Position numbers and translations under genes: made by a program. Below, piece by piece: positions 24,032-34,902 of a stretch of DNA of 64,000 bases. The notes below the pieces were generated by a model. That model did no database searches, had not been told where the DNA came from, and was given only the letters and a program-made list of their open reading frames with translations. The DNA is taken from NCBI RefSeq assembly GCF_013363995.1, contig NZ_JABWGO010000002.1, forward strand, positions 434,001-498,000, read 5' to 3'. The first letter of the stretch is position 1, and every line of letters begins with the position of its first letter. This DNA comes from Nonomuraea rhodomycinica (GTDB taxonomy: Bacteria > Actinomycetota > Actinomycetes > Streptosporangiales > Streptosporangiaceae).

Positions 24032-25753
24032 TCAGGTGAGCGGCGCCGCCTCGTTCCCGACCAGGCGCGTGCTCCGGCGCCTGAGACGCGGCCGGCCGAG
24101 CGTGATGAACGCCTCGGCCTGCAGCGCCGACACACCGATGCGCGGCAGGTCGCGCGCGTTCGGATAGACGACGAAGCGCGGCTCCCAGACCGGGCGGAAC
24201 TTGGCGTTGAACCGGTAGAGCGACTCGATCTGGAACCAGTGCGACAGGAAGAGCAGCAGGCCGCGCCAGGCCCGCAGCACCGGCCCGGCGCCCAGCCGCT
24301 CGCCGCGCGCCAGGGCCGCCCGGAACATCGCGAAGTTGAGCGAGACCTGGGTGACGTCCATCGCGGGAGCCGCCTGCAGGGTCTTGACGATCAGCAGCTC
24401 GTTGAGGCCCGGATCGGCGTCGCGGTCGCGGCGCATCAGGTCGAGCGAGATGCCGCGCGGCCCCCAGGGCACGAAGTGCAGCACGGCCCTGATCTGGCCG
24501 TCCTTGTGCGCCGTGACCACCACGCAGCGGCCGTCGCCGGGGTCGCCGAAGCGGCCGAGCGCCATCGAGAACCCGCGTTCGGTCTCCGCGCCGCGCCAGG
24601 AGGCCGAGGCCGCCCTGATCCGCTCCTTCTCGTCCTCCGTGAGCTCGCCCACCCGGCGCACGAGGCAGGTGTAGCCCGCCCGCTCCGTCCGGTTGACCAT
24701 CTGGCGGACGTTGCGCATGGCCCGCCCCTTCAGGGTGAAGTCGGCGACCTCGACCACCGCCTCGTCCCCGATCTCCAGCGCCGACAGCCCGGCCTCGCGC
24801 GTCCACACCTCGCCGCCCGTCTCGCTGCAGCCGATCACGGCCGGCACCCAGGCGTGCCTCCTCGCCTCGGCCATGAAGACCCTGATCGCCGCCGGCCACG
24901 CCTCCCGGTCGCCGATCGGGTCGCCGCTGGCCAGCATGACGCCCGAGACCACCCGGTAGGCGATCGCCGCCTTGCCGGTGGGCGAGAACAGGACGCTCTT
25001 GTCGCGGCGGAGCGCGAAGTAGCCGAGCGAATCGCGCGCGCCGTGCCGGTCGAGCAGCTCGCGCAGGCGGCTCTCGTCCTGGTCGGTCAGCTCCGCGGCC
25101 GGGCGTTCGGGGCGCAGGGCCAGGTAGGCGGTGGTGACGGCGGTCAGGGTGCCGAGCGCGAGCAGCGAGAAGTAGACCAGGTCGCCCACGCGCGGCGCGA
25201 TGTAGACGACCGGGCCCTCGATGCCGACCAGGCCGAGGACCACGTGCTGGAGCCGCTCCAGCACGCCCGGGTCGCTGGCGATGGCCCGGGGGCGCAGGCT
25301 GACGATCACGTACCCGAGGGCGAGGTCGAGGGCGCCGAAGGCGAGCAGGTTGCCCAGCGCCCGCCACCGGCTGCGCGGATCGGACAGCGCGTAGAACTCG
25401 CGGCGGTTCATGAGCAGCGCCACGAGGAAGAGCAGGCTGATGGCCGCCGTGACGGGGCGGAGATGGACGACGGCGAGGATCGCGCTGACCGGCAGCAGCG
25501 CCACGACCGCCCGCCAGGCGCGCACCTTCCTGCGGCGCAGCGCGTGCGCGAGCATGATGAGCAGGATGCCCACCACGAGAGAGGTCGCCCGGGCGACGGT
25601 CGTCACGATCCCGGGCAGCGCGTCCGACCACGCCGCCATCCCGCTGCGGCCCAGGCGGGGGGCCACGGCCTTGACGATGTCGAGAAGCCCGACCATCAGG
25701 GCCGCGTAGCCCGCGACGGCGGGCACCCAGGGGTGCGAGATCTGCTTCACCAT
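24032..25753 (-). CDS. DUF2156 / phosphatidylglycerol lysyltransferase-type membrane protein
   Basis: 573 residues. The N-terminal ~220 residues carry about six membrane helices (from VPAVAGYAALMVGLLDIV). The C-terminal half is the GNAT-like DUF2156 domain found in MprF and LysX, with landmarks DSLGYFALRRDKSVLFSPTG, MLASGDPIGD and VSLNFAMFRAALARGERLG. Such proteins move an aminoacyl group from aminoacyl-tRNA to membrane lipid, lowering negative charge. No lysyl-tRNA synthetase domain is fused, unlike mycobacterial LysX. ATG at 25753; only 74 bases separate it from the divergent esterase, so the two share a promoter region. Confidence 0.83.
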   Translation of the reverse strand: MVKQISHPWVPAVAGYAALMVGLLDIVKAVAPRLGRSGMAAWSDALPGIVTTVARATSLVVGILLIMLAHALRRRKVRAWRAVVALLPVSAILAVVHLRPVTAAISLLFLVALLMNRREFYALSDPRSRWRALGNLLAFGALDLALGYVIVSLRPRAIASDPGVLERLQHVVLGLVGIEGPVVYIAPRVGDLVYFSLLALGTLTAVTTAYLALRPERPAAELTDQDESRLRELLDRHGARDSLGYFALRRDKSVLFSPTGKAAIAYRVVSGVMLASGDPIGDREAWPAAIRVFMAEARRHAWVPAVIGCSETGGEVWTREAGLSALEIGDEAVVEVADFTLKGRAMRNVRQMVNRTERAGYTCLVRRVGELTEDEKERIRAASASWRGAETERGFSMALGRFGDPGDGRCVVVTAHKDGQIRAVLHFVPWGPRGISLDLMRRDRDADPGLNELLIVKTLQAAPAMDVTQVSLNFAMFRAALARGERLGAGPVLRAWRGLLLFLSHWFQIESLYRFNAKFRPVWEPRFVVYPNARDLPRIGVSALQAEAFITLGRPRLRRRSTRLVGNEAAPLT

Positions 25754-25827
25754 TCGGATTCAACGCCTGTGGCGATAATCCGCGTGTTAACCACGGTCTT
25801 ACGGCGTGGCGGGTAAGCCTCTGGAAG

Positions 25828-26946
25828 ATGGGACTCACTTCGCTGCTCCTCCAGCTTATGACGGCCGCACTGGCGATCGGCGCGCTCGTCGCCACGGTGT
25901 GGGCGTGGCCGCGGCTGGCCGGGCGACTGGCCGGACGGCGCTGGACCGCCGTGCTGGCGCGGGCGGGGGTGCTGACGGGGAACCAGGTGCTGACCCTGGC
26001 GGCGCTCGGGCTGCTGGTCAACAACTACTTCGGCTTCTACGGCTCGTGGGACGACCTGCTCGGCACCGACCCCGGCACGGCGGCCATCACGATCGCCGGG
26101 CAGGGCCTGCAGGTGCTGGACAGCCAGGCGGTGCGCGGCGGCCGGATCGAACAGGTCATCATGCCCGGCCCCACCACGCACCTCAGCGAGCAGGCGTACG
26201 TGTTCCTGCCCACGGCCTACCTGAGGGACCAGCGGCGGCGCTTCCCCGCGATCCTGGCGCTGACCGGCTACCCGGGTGACCCGCGCAACCTGATGACCAG
26301 GCTCGACCTGCCCGGACGGCTCGCGACCGCCATCAGCCGCCACCAGGTGCCGCCCGCGGTCCTCGTCATGATGCGGCCCAGCGTGGTGCTGCCGCGCGAC
26401 ACCGAGTGCGTGGACGTGCCGGGCGGGCCGCAGGTCCAGAAGTACTTCGCCGACGACGTGCGGCGGGACATGACGACCGCGTACCGGGTGGCGCCGGGCA
26501 GGGAGTCCTGGGGGATCCTCGGGGGCTCGACCGGCGGGTACTGCGCGCTGAAGCTCGCCATGACCCATCCGCAGGCGTTCTCGGCGGCGGTGTCGCTGTC
26601 GGGCTACTACCGGACGATCATCGACGGCACCACGGGCGACCTGTTCGGCGGGCAGCAGGCCGTCGAGCACGACAACGACCTGATGTGGCGGCTGGCGACG
26701 CTGCCCGCGCCGCCGGTCAGCGTGCTGGTGACCAGCAGCCGGAAGGGGGAGAGCGACTACCGCTCGACGCTCGCCTTCTTGGCCGCGGTCAAGCCGCCCA
26801 TGCAGGCGTCGTCGCTGATCCTGCCCAGCGGCGGCCACAACTTCAACACCTGGAACCGGGAGCTGCCGCAGGCCCTGCCGTGGCTGGCCCAGCAGCTCCA
26901 TGCCCCCACCGGGGAGACTCCGTCCCCCACCGGCACCCCCGGCTGA
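25828..26946 (+). CDS. Membrane-anchored esterase, Ag85/EstD-like alpha/beta hydrolase
   Basis: 372 residues. An N-terminal helix (LLQLMTAALAIGALVATVWA) and a second near residues 47-65 anchor it. The alpha/beta-hydrolase domain has nucleophile motif ILGGSTGGYCALKLA with the catalytic Ser. A late His lies in LPSGGHNFNTWNRELP. This resembles antigen 85 mycolyltransferases and S-formylglutathione-hydrolase-like esterases; in a non-mycolate organism it is more likely an acyl esterase or transferase on envelope molecules. ATG at 25828. The tail is Pro/Thr/Gly-rich. Confidence 0.82.
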   Translation: MGLTSLLLQLMTAALAIGALVATVWAWPRLAGRLAGRRWTAVLARAGVLTGNQVLTLAALGLLVNNYFGFYGSWDDLLGTDPGTAAITIAGQGLQVLDSQAVRGGRIEQVIMPGPTTHLSEQAYVFLPTAYLRDQRRRFPAILALTGYPGDPRNLMTRLDLPGRLATAISRHQVPPAVLVMMRPSVVLPRDTECVDVPGGPQVQKYFADDVRRDMTTAYRVAPGRESWGILGGSTGGYCALKLAMTHPQAFSAAVSLSGYYRTIIDGTTGDLFGGQQAVEHDNDLMWRLATLPAPPVSVLVTSSRKGESDYRSTLAFLAAVKPPMQASSLILPSGGHNFNTWNRELPQALPWLAQQLHAPTGETPSPTGTPG

Positions 26947-26949
26947 GCC

Positions 26950-26968
26950 CCGCCCCGTCCGGGGGCGG
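26950..26968. terminator. Weak hairpin between convergent genes
   Basis: CCGCCCC (26950-26956) pairs with GGGGCGG (26962-26968), four bases after the esterase stop and before the convergent GerMN gene. Short stem, no T-run. Confidence 0.35.
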
Positions 26969-27011
26969 CATCTCCGGGTGGCCTGCCCGGGGACGCCGCC
27001 GCGGGGGCTTC

Positions 27012-27550
27012 CTACTCGTGAGCGGTCAGGCAGGCCCGGCCGGTGCCGCTCTGGTCGAACAGGCAGCGGCCCTTCTTGTCCAGGCTGATCACGTCGCGCA
27101 CGCCGGCGAACTGCTTGAGTGTCCGGTCGATCGTGTACAGGGCGCGGGCGTCGCCGCCGACGCCGTCGCTCACGACGGTGCGGCAGAAGCGCAGCGTCGC
27201 CACGCCCTTCCTGATGGCGACGGTGAAGTCGGCGCCGCAGGTCGACCGGCCGCGCAGCTTGCCCGTCAGCTCCGAGTGCAGGCCGCGCCGCCGCTCGGCC
27301 TTCGTGGGGCCGGCGATGAGCTGCTGGACGGCGAACCTGGCCACCCCCCGGTCCGGCGCCTTGCGGGTCACGGCCACGACCTTGCCGGGGATGCCGTGTC
27401 CCTTGGAGAAGTACACCTTGACCTCGCGGGGCTTGCCGGACGCGCCGCCGGCCGGCACGGCCTGGACCGGGGAGTCCGGGGCGGGCGCCGCCGGGGAGCC
27501 CGCCGCCTGCGCCGGCGAGAGCGCGAGCACGGCGGCCACTAAGAGCTCTT

Positions 27551-27554
<4 letters not shown>
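27012..27554 (-). CDS. Secreted GerMN-domain protein
   Basis: 180 residues. A signal peptide (MKELLVAAVLALSPAQA) precedes an Ala/Pro-rich stretch and a GerMN-like domain (VKVYFSKGHG, AVQQLIAGPTKAERRRGLHS, GVATLRFCRTV). GerMN domains occur in spore-germination and envelope lipoproteins, including LpqB encoded elsewhere in this window. Four cysteines could form two disulfides outside the cell. The ATG overlaps the MerR stop (ATGA), so the pair is an operon. Function unknown. Confidence 0.78.
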
Positions 27555-29455
<1,901 letters not shown>

Positions 29456-29472
29456 GTGGTGTGAGTGCTGAT

Positions 29473-29499
29473 GCTCCGGAGGGGCTTTCCCTCCGGAGC
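29473..29499 (+). terminator. Intrinsic terminator after ahcY
   Basis: GCTCCGGAGGG (29473-29483) and CCCTCCGGAGC (29489-29499) form an 11-pair stem with loop GCTTT, followed by TGTCTTT. It separates the two ahcY genes into different transcription units. Confidence 0.85.
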
Positions 29500-29646
29500 T
29501 GTCTTTAAGATCATCTTTTACGGCAGGCCAAGTTACCCGCACTCGCCGACGTCCCCTCCGTCTGTCATGGCCGGTCGTGAGGGCTCACGGCATGCGCGCC
29601 GTCACGAGCGCACTCTTGGCCGTGTTCTTCGGTTGGGGCTTGGCAC

Positions 29647-30882
29647 GTGGATCTCTCGGACAGTGGTGAGCGGCAGATCTCCTGGGCTGCCCGGTCGATG
29701 CCTGTTCTGACGGCGATCGGGGAGCGGTTCGGGGCCGAACGGCCGCTGGACGGGTTGAGGATCGCCGCGTGCCTGCACGTCACCGCCGAGACCGCGGTGC
29801 TCATGGGCGCGCTCAGCGCGGGCGGCGCCGAGATCGCGCTGGCCGCCTCCAACCCGCTGTCCACCCAGGACGACGTGGCCGAGGCGCTGCGCGGCTACGG
29901 CATCGCGGTGCACGCGCGGGCGGGCGTGGACCGGGCCACCTACTACCGGCACATCCACCAGGCCCTCGACCTGGGGCCCGACCTGGTGCTCGACGACGGC
30001 TGCGACCTGGTCAACACGTTGCATACCGAGCGCACCGACCTGCTCGGCGGGGTGAGCGGCGGCTGCGAGGAGACGACCACGGGGATCATCCGGCTGCGGC
30101 AGATGGCCTCGGAGGGCGCGCTGCGGTTCCCGGTCGTGGCGGTGAACGACACGCGGACGAAGCGGATGTTCGACAACCGCTACGGCACCGGGCAGTCCAC
30201 GCTGGACGGGATCATGCGGGCCACCAACACCATGCTCGCGGGGCGGACGGTGGTGGTGGCGGGGTTCGGGTTCTGCGGGCGGGGCGTGGCGGAGCGGGCC
30301 AAGGGGTTCGGCGCGCGGGTCGTGGTGACCGAGATCGACGCGGTCAAGGCGCTCGACGCCACCCTGCAGGGCTACGAGGTGCGGCCCATGGCGGAGGCGG
30401 CCGAGACCGGTGACCTGTTCATCACCGTGACGGGCAACCGCGACGTGATCCGGGCCGAGCACCTGGCCGTCATGAAGGACGGCGCCATCCTGGCCAACGC
30501 GGGGCACTTCGACGTGGAGATCGACGTGCGGGCCCTGGACGAGTTGGCCGTCGAGGTCCACCGCGGCGTGCGGCCCAACACCGACGAGTACGTCCTGCCC
30601 GACGGCCGGAGGCTGCTGCTGCTGGCGGAGGGCCGCCTGGTGAACCTGACGGCCGCGGAGGGGCATCCGGCGGCGGTCATGGACATGTCGTTCTCGGCGC
30701 AGGCCCTCGCGGTGGCCTGGCTCGTCGGGGAGCGGGCCGGGCTCGCGCCCGGGGTCTACGACGTGCCCGACTCGATCGACCAGGAGGTGGCCCGGCTCAA
30801 GCTGGCGGCCACGGGCATCGGCATCGACGCCCTCACGGAGGAGCAGGAGTCGTACCTGCACTCCTGGCGCGCCGGTTCCTGA
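29647..30882 (+). CDS. Second adenosylhomocysteinase homolog, short form
   Basis: 411 residues of the S-adenosylhomocysteine hydrolase family, without the long bacterial insertion, like the archaeal and Thermotoga class. The NAD loop is VVAGFGFCGRGVAERA, with G-F-G-x-C-G-R-G in place of G-Y-G-D-V-G-K-G. Substrate-site blocks LHVTAETAVLMGALSAGGAE and NPLSTQDDVAEAL are kept. The C-terminus SYLHSWRAGS lacks the K-x3-YRY tail. GTG at 29647. It may be a true hydrolase with different cofactor handling, or act on a related nucleoside; sequence alone does not decide. Confidence 0.88.
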   Translation: MDLSDSGERQISWAARSMPVLTAIGERFGAERPLDGLRIAACLHVTAETAVLMGALSAGGAEIALAASNPLSTQDDVAEALRGYGIAVHARAGVDRATYYRHIHQALDLGPDLVLDDGCDLVNTLHTERTDLLGGVSGGCEETTTGIIRLRQMASEGALRFPVVAVNDTRTKRMFDNRYGTGQSTLDGIMRATNTMLAGRTVVVAGFGFCGRGVAERAKGFGARVVVTEIDAVKALDATLQGYEVRPMAEAAETGDLFITVTGNRDVIRAEHLAVMKDGAILANAGHFDVEIDVRALDELAVEVHRGVRPNTDEYVLPDGRRLLLLAEGRLVNLTAAEGHPAAVMDMSFSAQALAVAWLVGERAGLAPGVYDVPDSIDQEVARLKLAATGIGIDALTEEQESYLHSWRAGS

Positions 30883-30921
30883 CCGCGGCAGGAGCCGCCA
30901 CGTCCGCCGGGAGGTCCCGCG

Positions 30922-31053
30922 GACGGCGGGCGGCGCGTGGGACGGCGGGCGGATGGGACGGCGGGCGGCGCCTCGGACGGCGGGCGGCGCGTGGTACGGC
31001 GGGCGGCGCGTCGGACGGCCGGTGGCCTCGTCGGACGGCCGGCGGCGTCTCGG
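30922..31053. repeat. 19-bp degenerate tandem array, seven units
   Basis: Seven units of 16-20 bases built on GACGGCGGGCGGCGCGTNG run from 30922 to 31053, between the convergent short ahcY and the DUF305 stop at 31069. Just before the array, CGTCCGC (30901-30907) and GCGGACG (30919-30925) can form a hairpin. Confidence 0.75.
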
Positions 31054-31068
31054 AGTGGCGGCGGTGCG

Positions 31069-31701
31069 TCAGTGGATGGCGGACATGCGGCGGATCTCGG
31101 CGGACTGGCTGACCGAGATGTCCTCGGCGATCTCCTGGACCCGCTGGTGCGAGCCCTTGGTCAGGACCTCGGCCGACATCGTGAGCGCCCCCTGGTGGTG
31201 GGCGGTCATGAGCTGGACGAACAGGCGGTCGAAGGCGGCGCCCTTGGCCGCCTTCAGGGCCTCCATCTGCTCGGGCGTGGCCATCCCGGGCATGCCCTGG
31301 TGCGCGGCGTGGTGGTCGGGCACCTGCTGGCCCTGCGCCCTGAGCCAGTCGGTCATCATCGCGATCTCGGGGCCCTGCACGTCGTTGATGCGGGCGGCCA
31401 GCCGCTTGACCGCGTCACTCTCGGCTCGGGAGCCGGCCAGCAGGCTCATGTCCAGCGCCTGCCGGTGGTGAACGATCATGTTCTGCATGAAGCGGACGTC
31501 GGCCGCGTTGGCCCGCTGGGGCGGCACGGCGGTGGCCGCCTCGCTCGGCGCCAGCGTGCGGGCCTCCTCGCCGGGCTTGCCGGGGGCGAGAACGGGCGCC
31601 GTGTCGGTCACCGTGGGGACCGGCGGAGCCGCCGCCGGGGTGTCCGTACAGCCGGTGACCAGCAGGAAGGCGCAGGCGCCGACGATGAGTGCGCTGCGCA
31701 C
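31069..31701 (-). CDS. DUF305 lipoprotein
   Basis: 210 residues. GTG at 31701 follows a GGAGG ribosome binding site. The signal sequence RSALIVGACAFLLVTGC ends in a lipobox, so the Cys is lipidated and the protein sits on the outer face of the membrane. The DUF305 helical bundle has the paired histidine motifs MIVHHRQALDMS and LMTAHHQGALTMS, plus DHHAAHQGMPGM, suggesting metal (often copper) binding. It is divergent from the first LVIVD gene. DUF305 proteins are linked to metal handling in several bacteria, but the function is not proven. Confidence 0.87.
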   Translation of the reverse strand: MRSALIVGACAFLLVTGCTDTPAAAPPVPTVTDTAPVLAPGKPGEEARTLAPSEAATAVPPQRANAADVRFMQNMIVHHRQALDMSLLAGSRAESDAVKRLAARINDVQGPEIAMMTDWLRAQGQQVPDHHAAHQGMPGMATPEQMEALKAAKGAAFDRLFVQLMTAHHQGALTMSAEVLTKGSHQRVQEIAEDISVSQSAEIRRMSAIH

Positions 31702-31813
31702 CCGACCTCCTTGACCGCGGGGAGTTGCGACGTTGCACTGTAGACGGTCCGGCAACCGCCCGTAAATACGGCAAGTCAGCAAATTTCTTGACATAGTGCT
31801 CGCTAGGCGACAG

Positions 31814-31841
31814 ATGACAAGACGGGTCAGAATCTTGTCAT
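31814..31841. promoter_or_regulatory. Perfect inverted repeat between DUF305 and LVIVD genes
   Basis: ATGACAAGA (31814-31822) and TCTTGTCAT (31833-31841) are a perfect 9-base inverted repeat with a 10-base centre. This centre-to-centre spacing suits a dimeric regulator. A TTGACA box lies upstream at 31788-31793, without a convincing -10 at 17-18 bases. Candidate operator for the divergent pair. Confidence 0.5.
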
Positions 31842-31876
31842 TTATATAGGCTTTATCCTCCGAGAGGAGCCCCCGA

Positions 31877-33265
31877 GTGCTCTCCCTGCGAAGGAGTCTC
31901 GTGGCCGCGGCTGCGGCCGTCGCCTTAGGCGCGATGGCGATGCCCGCCTCGGCCGCGGACATCCCTCCGGCTGACACCGTGGTGACCAGCCCGAACGTCT
32001 CGCACGTGCTCAACATCCCCAAGCCGGCGCCCATCGCGGGCACCATCAACACCGACATCGCGTTCCAGAGCGGGTACGCGTACGTCGGCAACTACGGCGG
32101 GTTCTCCATCTACGACGTCCGCGACCCGAAGCAGGCCAAGCCGGTCAGCTCGGTCGTCTGCCCGGGCAGCCAGATGGACGTCAGCGTCTACGGCAACCTG
32201 CTCTTCAGCGCCGTGGACAGCTCGCGCAGCGACGACTCGTGCAACAGCACCGCGCTGTCGGCCGACCACAAGGAGGCCTGGGAAGGCGTCCGCATCTTCG
32301 ACATCACCGACAAGGCCGCTCCCAAGTACATCAAGTCGGTCGAGACGAACTGCGGCTCCCACACCCTGACCCTGGTGCCGGGCAAGGGCCGCGACCGCAA
32401 CCGCAACGTCTACCTGTACGTGTCGTCGTACAACCCGTCGGCGAACTTCCCCGACTGCCAGCCGCCGCACGACAAGATCTCCATCATCAAGGTGCCGCTG
32501 GACGACCCGACCGCCGCGGCGGTCGCGGCGACGCCGGTCGTCTTCCCCGACGGCGGCAACGAGACCCAGCCCGGCCTGCTCGTGCCCACCAGCGGCTGCC
32601 ACGACATCACCGCGTACGCGGAGAAGGACATCGCGGCGGGCGCCTGCATGGGCGACGGCGTGCTGTTCGACATCTCCGACCGGCTGAACCCGAGGGTCAC
32701 CGCCCGGGTCACCGACCCGAACTTCGCCTTCTGGCACTCGGCGACGTTCAGCAACGACGCCCGCAAGGTCGTCTTCACCGACGAGCTCGGCGGCGGCGGC
32801 GCGGCCACCTGCAACGAGGCCACCGGCCCGAACCGCGGCGCCGACGCCATCTACGACGTCACGCGGCGCGGGCTCGTCTTCAAGAGCTACTTCAAGATCC
32901 CGCGCTACCAGGCCGACAGCGAGAACTGTGTCGCCCACAACGGCTCGCTGATCCCGGTCAAGGGCAAGGACATCATGGTCCAGGCGTGGTACATGGGCGG
33001 CGTCTCGATCTGGGACTTCACCGACTCCAGCAAGCCCAGGGAGATCGGCTACTTCGAGCGCGGCCCGCGCGCCGACGGCAGCGGCGGCGGCGTCTGGTCG
33101 GCGTACTACTACAACGGCCACATCTACGCGGCGGACTTCCACCAGGGGCTCGATGTCATCAAGATCGACGACCCGCTCGTGCGGGGCGCCGAGCGCGTCC
33201 GCACGGACCGCCTCAACGTCCAGACCCAGGAGTCCTACCGGGGAGGCGGCTGGGGCCACGACTGA
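31877..33265 (+). CDS. Secreted LVIVD-repeat protein, copy 1
   Basis: 462 residues. The signal peptide ends AMPASA. The mature protein carries beta-propeller-like LVIVD repeats, with strands such as YAYVGNYGGFSIYDVRDPKQ, GVRIFDITDKAAPKYI and VSIWDFTDSSKPREIGYF. Conserved HSATF, GSHT and GCHDIT motifs and several cysteines suggest a rigid extracellular fold, possibly ligand- or metal-binding. GTG at 31877 has a GAGAGGAG ribosome binding site. A paralog follows after a terminator, and a DUF305 lipoprotein is divergent. No enzymatic activity is assigned to this family. Confidence 0.85.
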   Translation: MLSLRRSLVAAAAAVALGAMAMPASAADIPPADTVVTSPNVSHVLNIPKPAPIAGTINTDIAFQSGYAYVGNYGGFSIYDVRDPKQAKPVSSVVCPGSQMDVSVYGNLLFSAVDSSRSDDSCNSTALSADHKEAWEGVRIFDITDKAAPKYIKSVETNCGSHTLTLVPGKGRDRNRNVYLYVSSYNPSANFPDCQPPHDKISIIKVPLDDPTAAAVAATPVVFPDGGNETQPGLLVPTSGCHDITAYAEKDIAAGACMGDGVLFDISDRLNPRVTARVTDPNFAFWHSATFSNDARKVVFTDELGGGGAATCNEATGPNRGADAIYDVTRRGLVFKSYFKIPRYQADSENCVAHNGSLIPVKGKDIMVQAWYMGGVSIWDFTDSSKPREIGYFERGPRADGSGGGVWSAYYYNGHIYAADFHQGLDVIKIDDPLVRGAERVRTDRLNVQTQESYRGGGWGHD

Positions 33266-33329
33266 CCTCCGTACCGGCTGAGCTCACAGGGGTGACCGGC
33301 CCGGCGTGCCGGGCGGTCCCGTGAGCGGG

Positions 33330-33360
33330 GGGCCGGCCCGCCTCCTCCGCGGGCCGGCCC
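33330..33360 (+). terminator. Terminator between the two LVIVD genes
   Basis: GGGCCGGCCCGC (33330-33341) pairs perfectly with GCGGGCCGGCCC (33349-33360) around loop CTCCTCC. A 12-pair GC stem, so the second LVIVD gene probably has its own promoter. Confidence 0.75.
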
Positions 33361-33449
33361 TCGCCATGCCCGGACGCCACGCACCACAGAAGATGATTTT
33401 TCCTGCGATAGTGGGGCGGCTGACTTCATCCCCGACCAGGAGGTCCTCC

Positions 33450-34787
33450 GTGGCGTCCAGAATCGGCCGCGTCCTCGTGCTCACGGGAGCGGTGCTGGGT
33501 CTCGTGACATCCCCGGCCCAGGCCCGCGACGACGGCGCCAAGGCCAGCTCCAACGTCAAGCACGTGGCCACCATCCCCAAGCAGGGCGCCTTCACCGCGT
33601 CCGACGCCTACAGCACGGACCTGGCCTTCCAGGGACGCTACGCCTACCAGGGCAACTACTACGGCTTCACGGTCTACGACATCAAGAACCCGGCCAAGCC
33701 GGCCGTGGTGAGCCGCGTGTCCTGCCCCGGCGGCCAGAACGACGTGTCGGTCCACGGCGACCTGCTGTTCCTGTCGGTGGACGACCCGGTCAAGGGCGAC
33801 TCCTGCCGCGCGGAGCCGACCTCGCCCGCGTTCAGGTCCGCGTGGGAGGGCATCCGGATCTTCGACATCTCCGACAAGTCCCGTCCGAAGTACATCAAGT
33901 CCGTCCGGACCGACTGCGGCTCGCACACCAACACCCTCGTGCCCGACAAGACGGGCAAGGCGGTCTACCTGTACGTGTCCTCGTACGGGCCGCAGAACGA
34001 CTTCCCGCACTGCAAGCCGCCCCACGACAGCATCTCGATCGTCAAGGTGCCGCTGGACCGCCCCACGGCCGCCAAGGTGGTCGCCAAGCCCGTGCTCTTC
34101 CCCGAGGGCGGCAACGAGACGCAGGAGACGCTCCTCTCGCCCACCAGCGGCTGCCACGACATCACGGTCTTCGCCCGCAAGAACCTCGCCGCGGGCGCCT
34201 GCATGGGCGACGGCGTGCTGATGGACATCTCCGACCGCGAGCGCCCGAAGGTCACCGCCCGGGTGACCGACGACAACTTCGCGTTCTGGCACTCGGCCAC
34301 CTTCAACGCCACCGGTGACAAGGTCGTCTTCACCGACGAGCTCGGCGGCGGCCTCGGCGCCGCCTGCACCCGGGCCGTCGGCCCGCAGCGCGGCGCGGAC
34401 GCCATCTACACCGTCGAGGGCGGCCGGCTCGTCAAGCAGGCGTACTTCAAGATCCCGCGGCACCAGAGCGCCGGCGAGAACTGCGTCGCCCACAACGGCT
34501 CGCTGATCCCGGCCAAGGGCCGCGACATCATGGTCCAGGCGTGGTACCAGGGCGGCGTGTCGGTCTTCGACTTCACCGACGCGGCCAAGCCCCAGGAGAT
34601 CGCCTACTTCGACCGGGGCCCGCTCTCGCCGCGCGACTTCGGCGGCTCGTGGTCGGCGTACTACTACAACGGCCACATCTACAGCAGCGACATCCAGAAG
34701 GGTCTGGACGTGCTGCGCATCACCGACCCGCGCACGGCCTCGGCGGCCGGGAGGCGGCTGAAGGTCCTCAACCCGCAGACCCAGTAG
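33450..34787 (+). CDS. Secreted LVIVD-repeat protein, copy 2
   Basis: 445 residues, closely paralogous to the gene at 31877. GTG at 33450 with an AGGAGG ribosome binding site six bases upstream; longer in-frame starts lie in the terminator region. The signal peptide ends SPAQA. Shared landmarks are NYYGFTVYDIKNPAKP, GIRIFDISDKSRPKYIKSV, SGCHDITVFARKNLAAGACM, FWHSATF and IMVQAWYQGGVSVFDFTD. It lacks the RGGGWGHD tail of copy 1. Two separately controlled copies suggest different expression conditions. Confidence 0.85.
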   Translation: MASRIGRVLVLTGAVLGLVTSPAQARDDGAKASSNVKHVATIPKQGAFTASDAYSTDLAFQGRYAYQGNYYGFTVYDIKNPAKPAVVSRVSCPGGQNDVSVHGDLLFLSVDDPVKGDSCRAEPTSPAFRSAWEGIRIFDISDKSRPKYIKSVRTDCGSHTNTLVPDKTGKAVYLYVSSYGPQNDFPHCKPPHDSISIVKVPLDRPTAAKVVAKPVLFPEGGNETQETLLSPTSGCHDITVFARKNLAAGACMGDGVLMDISDRERPKVTARVTDDNFAFWHSATFNATGDKVVFTDELGGGLGAACTRAVGPQRGADAIYTVEGGRLVKQAYFKIPRHQSAGENCVAHNGSLIPAKGRDIMVQAWYQGGVSVFDFTDAAKPQEIAYFDRGPLSPRDFGGSWSAYYYNGHIYSSDIQKGLDVLRITDPRTASAAGRRLKVLNPQTQ

Positions 34788-34842
34788 GACGGCCCTGCCG
34801 GGGGAGGGGACCCGCCGCCTCGCACGGTGGCGCTCCTCCCTC

Positions 34843-34902
34843 CGGCGGACGCTCGCACCTGTCGGCGGGCGCTCGCTCCTCTCAGCGGGCGCTCACTGCG
34901 GA
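34843..34902. repeat. 20-bp tandem repeat, three copies, over a stop codon
   Basis: Copies 34843-34862, 34863-34882 and 34883-34902 share CRGCGGRCGCTCRC. The third copy includes the RDD gene stop (34893-34895, minus strand). It lies in the convergent gap after LVIVD copy 2. Confidence 0.75.

Noticed and set aside
22944..26024. 1026-codon open frame on the minus strand
   Set aside because: It crosses real genes on both strands, out of frame with the DUF2156 protein, and reads as Arg/Pro/Gly-rich noise.
31788..31816. Full promoter at the TTGACA box before the LVIVD gene
   Set aside because: The -35 is perfect but no TANNNT box occurs at 16-19 bases; only the inverted repeat is reported.
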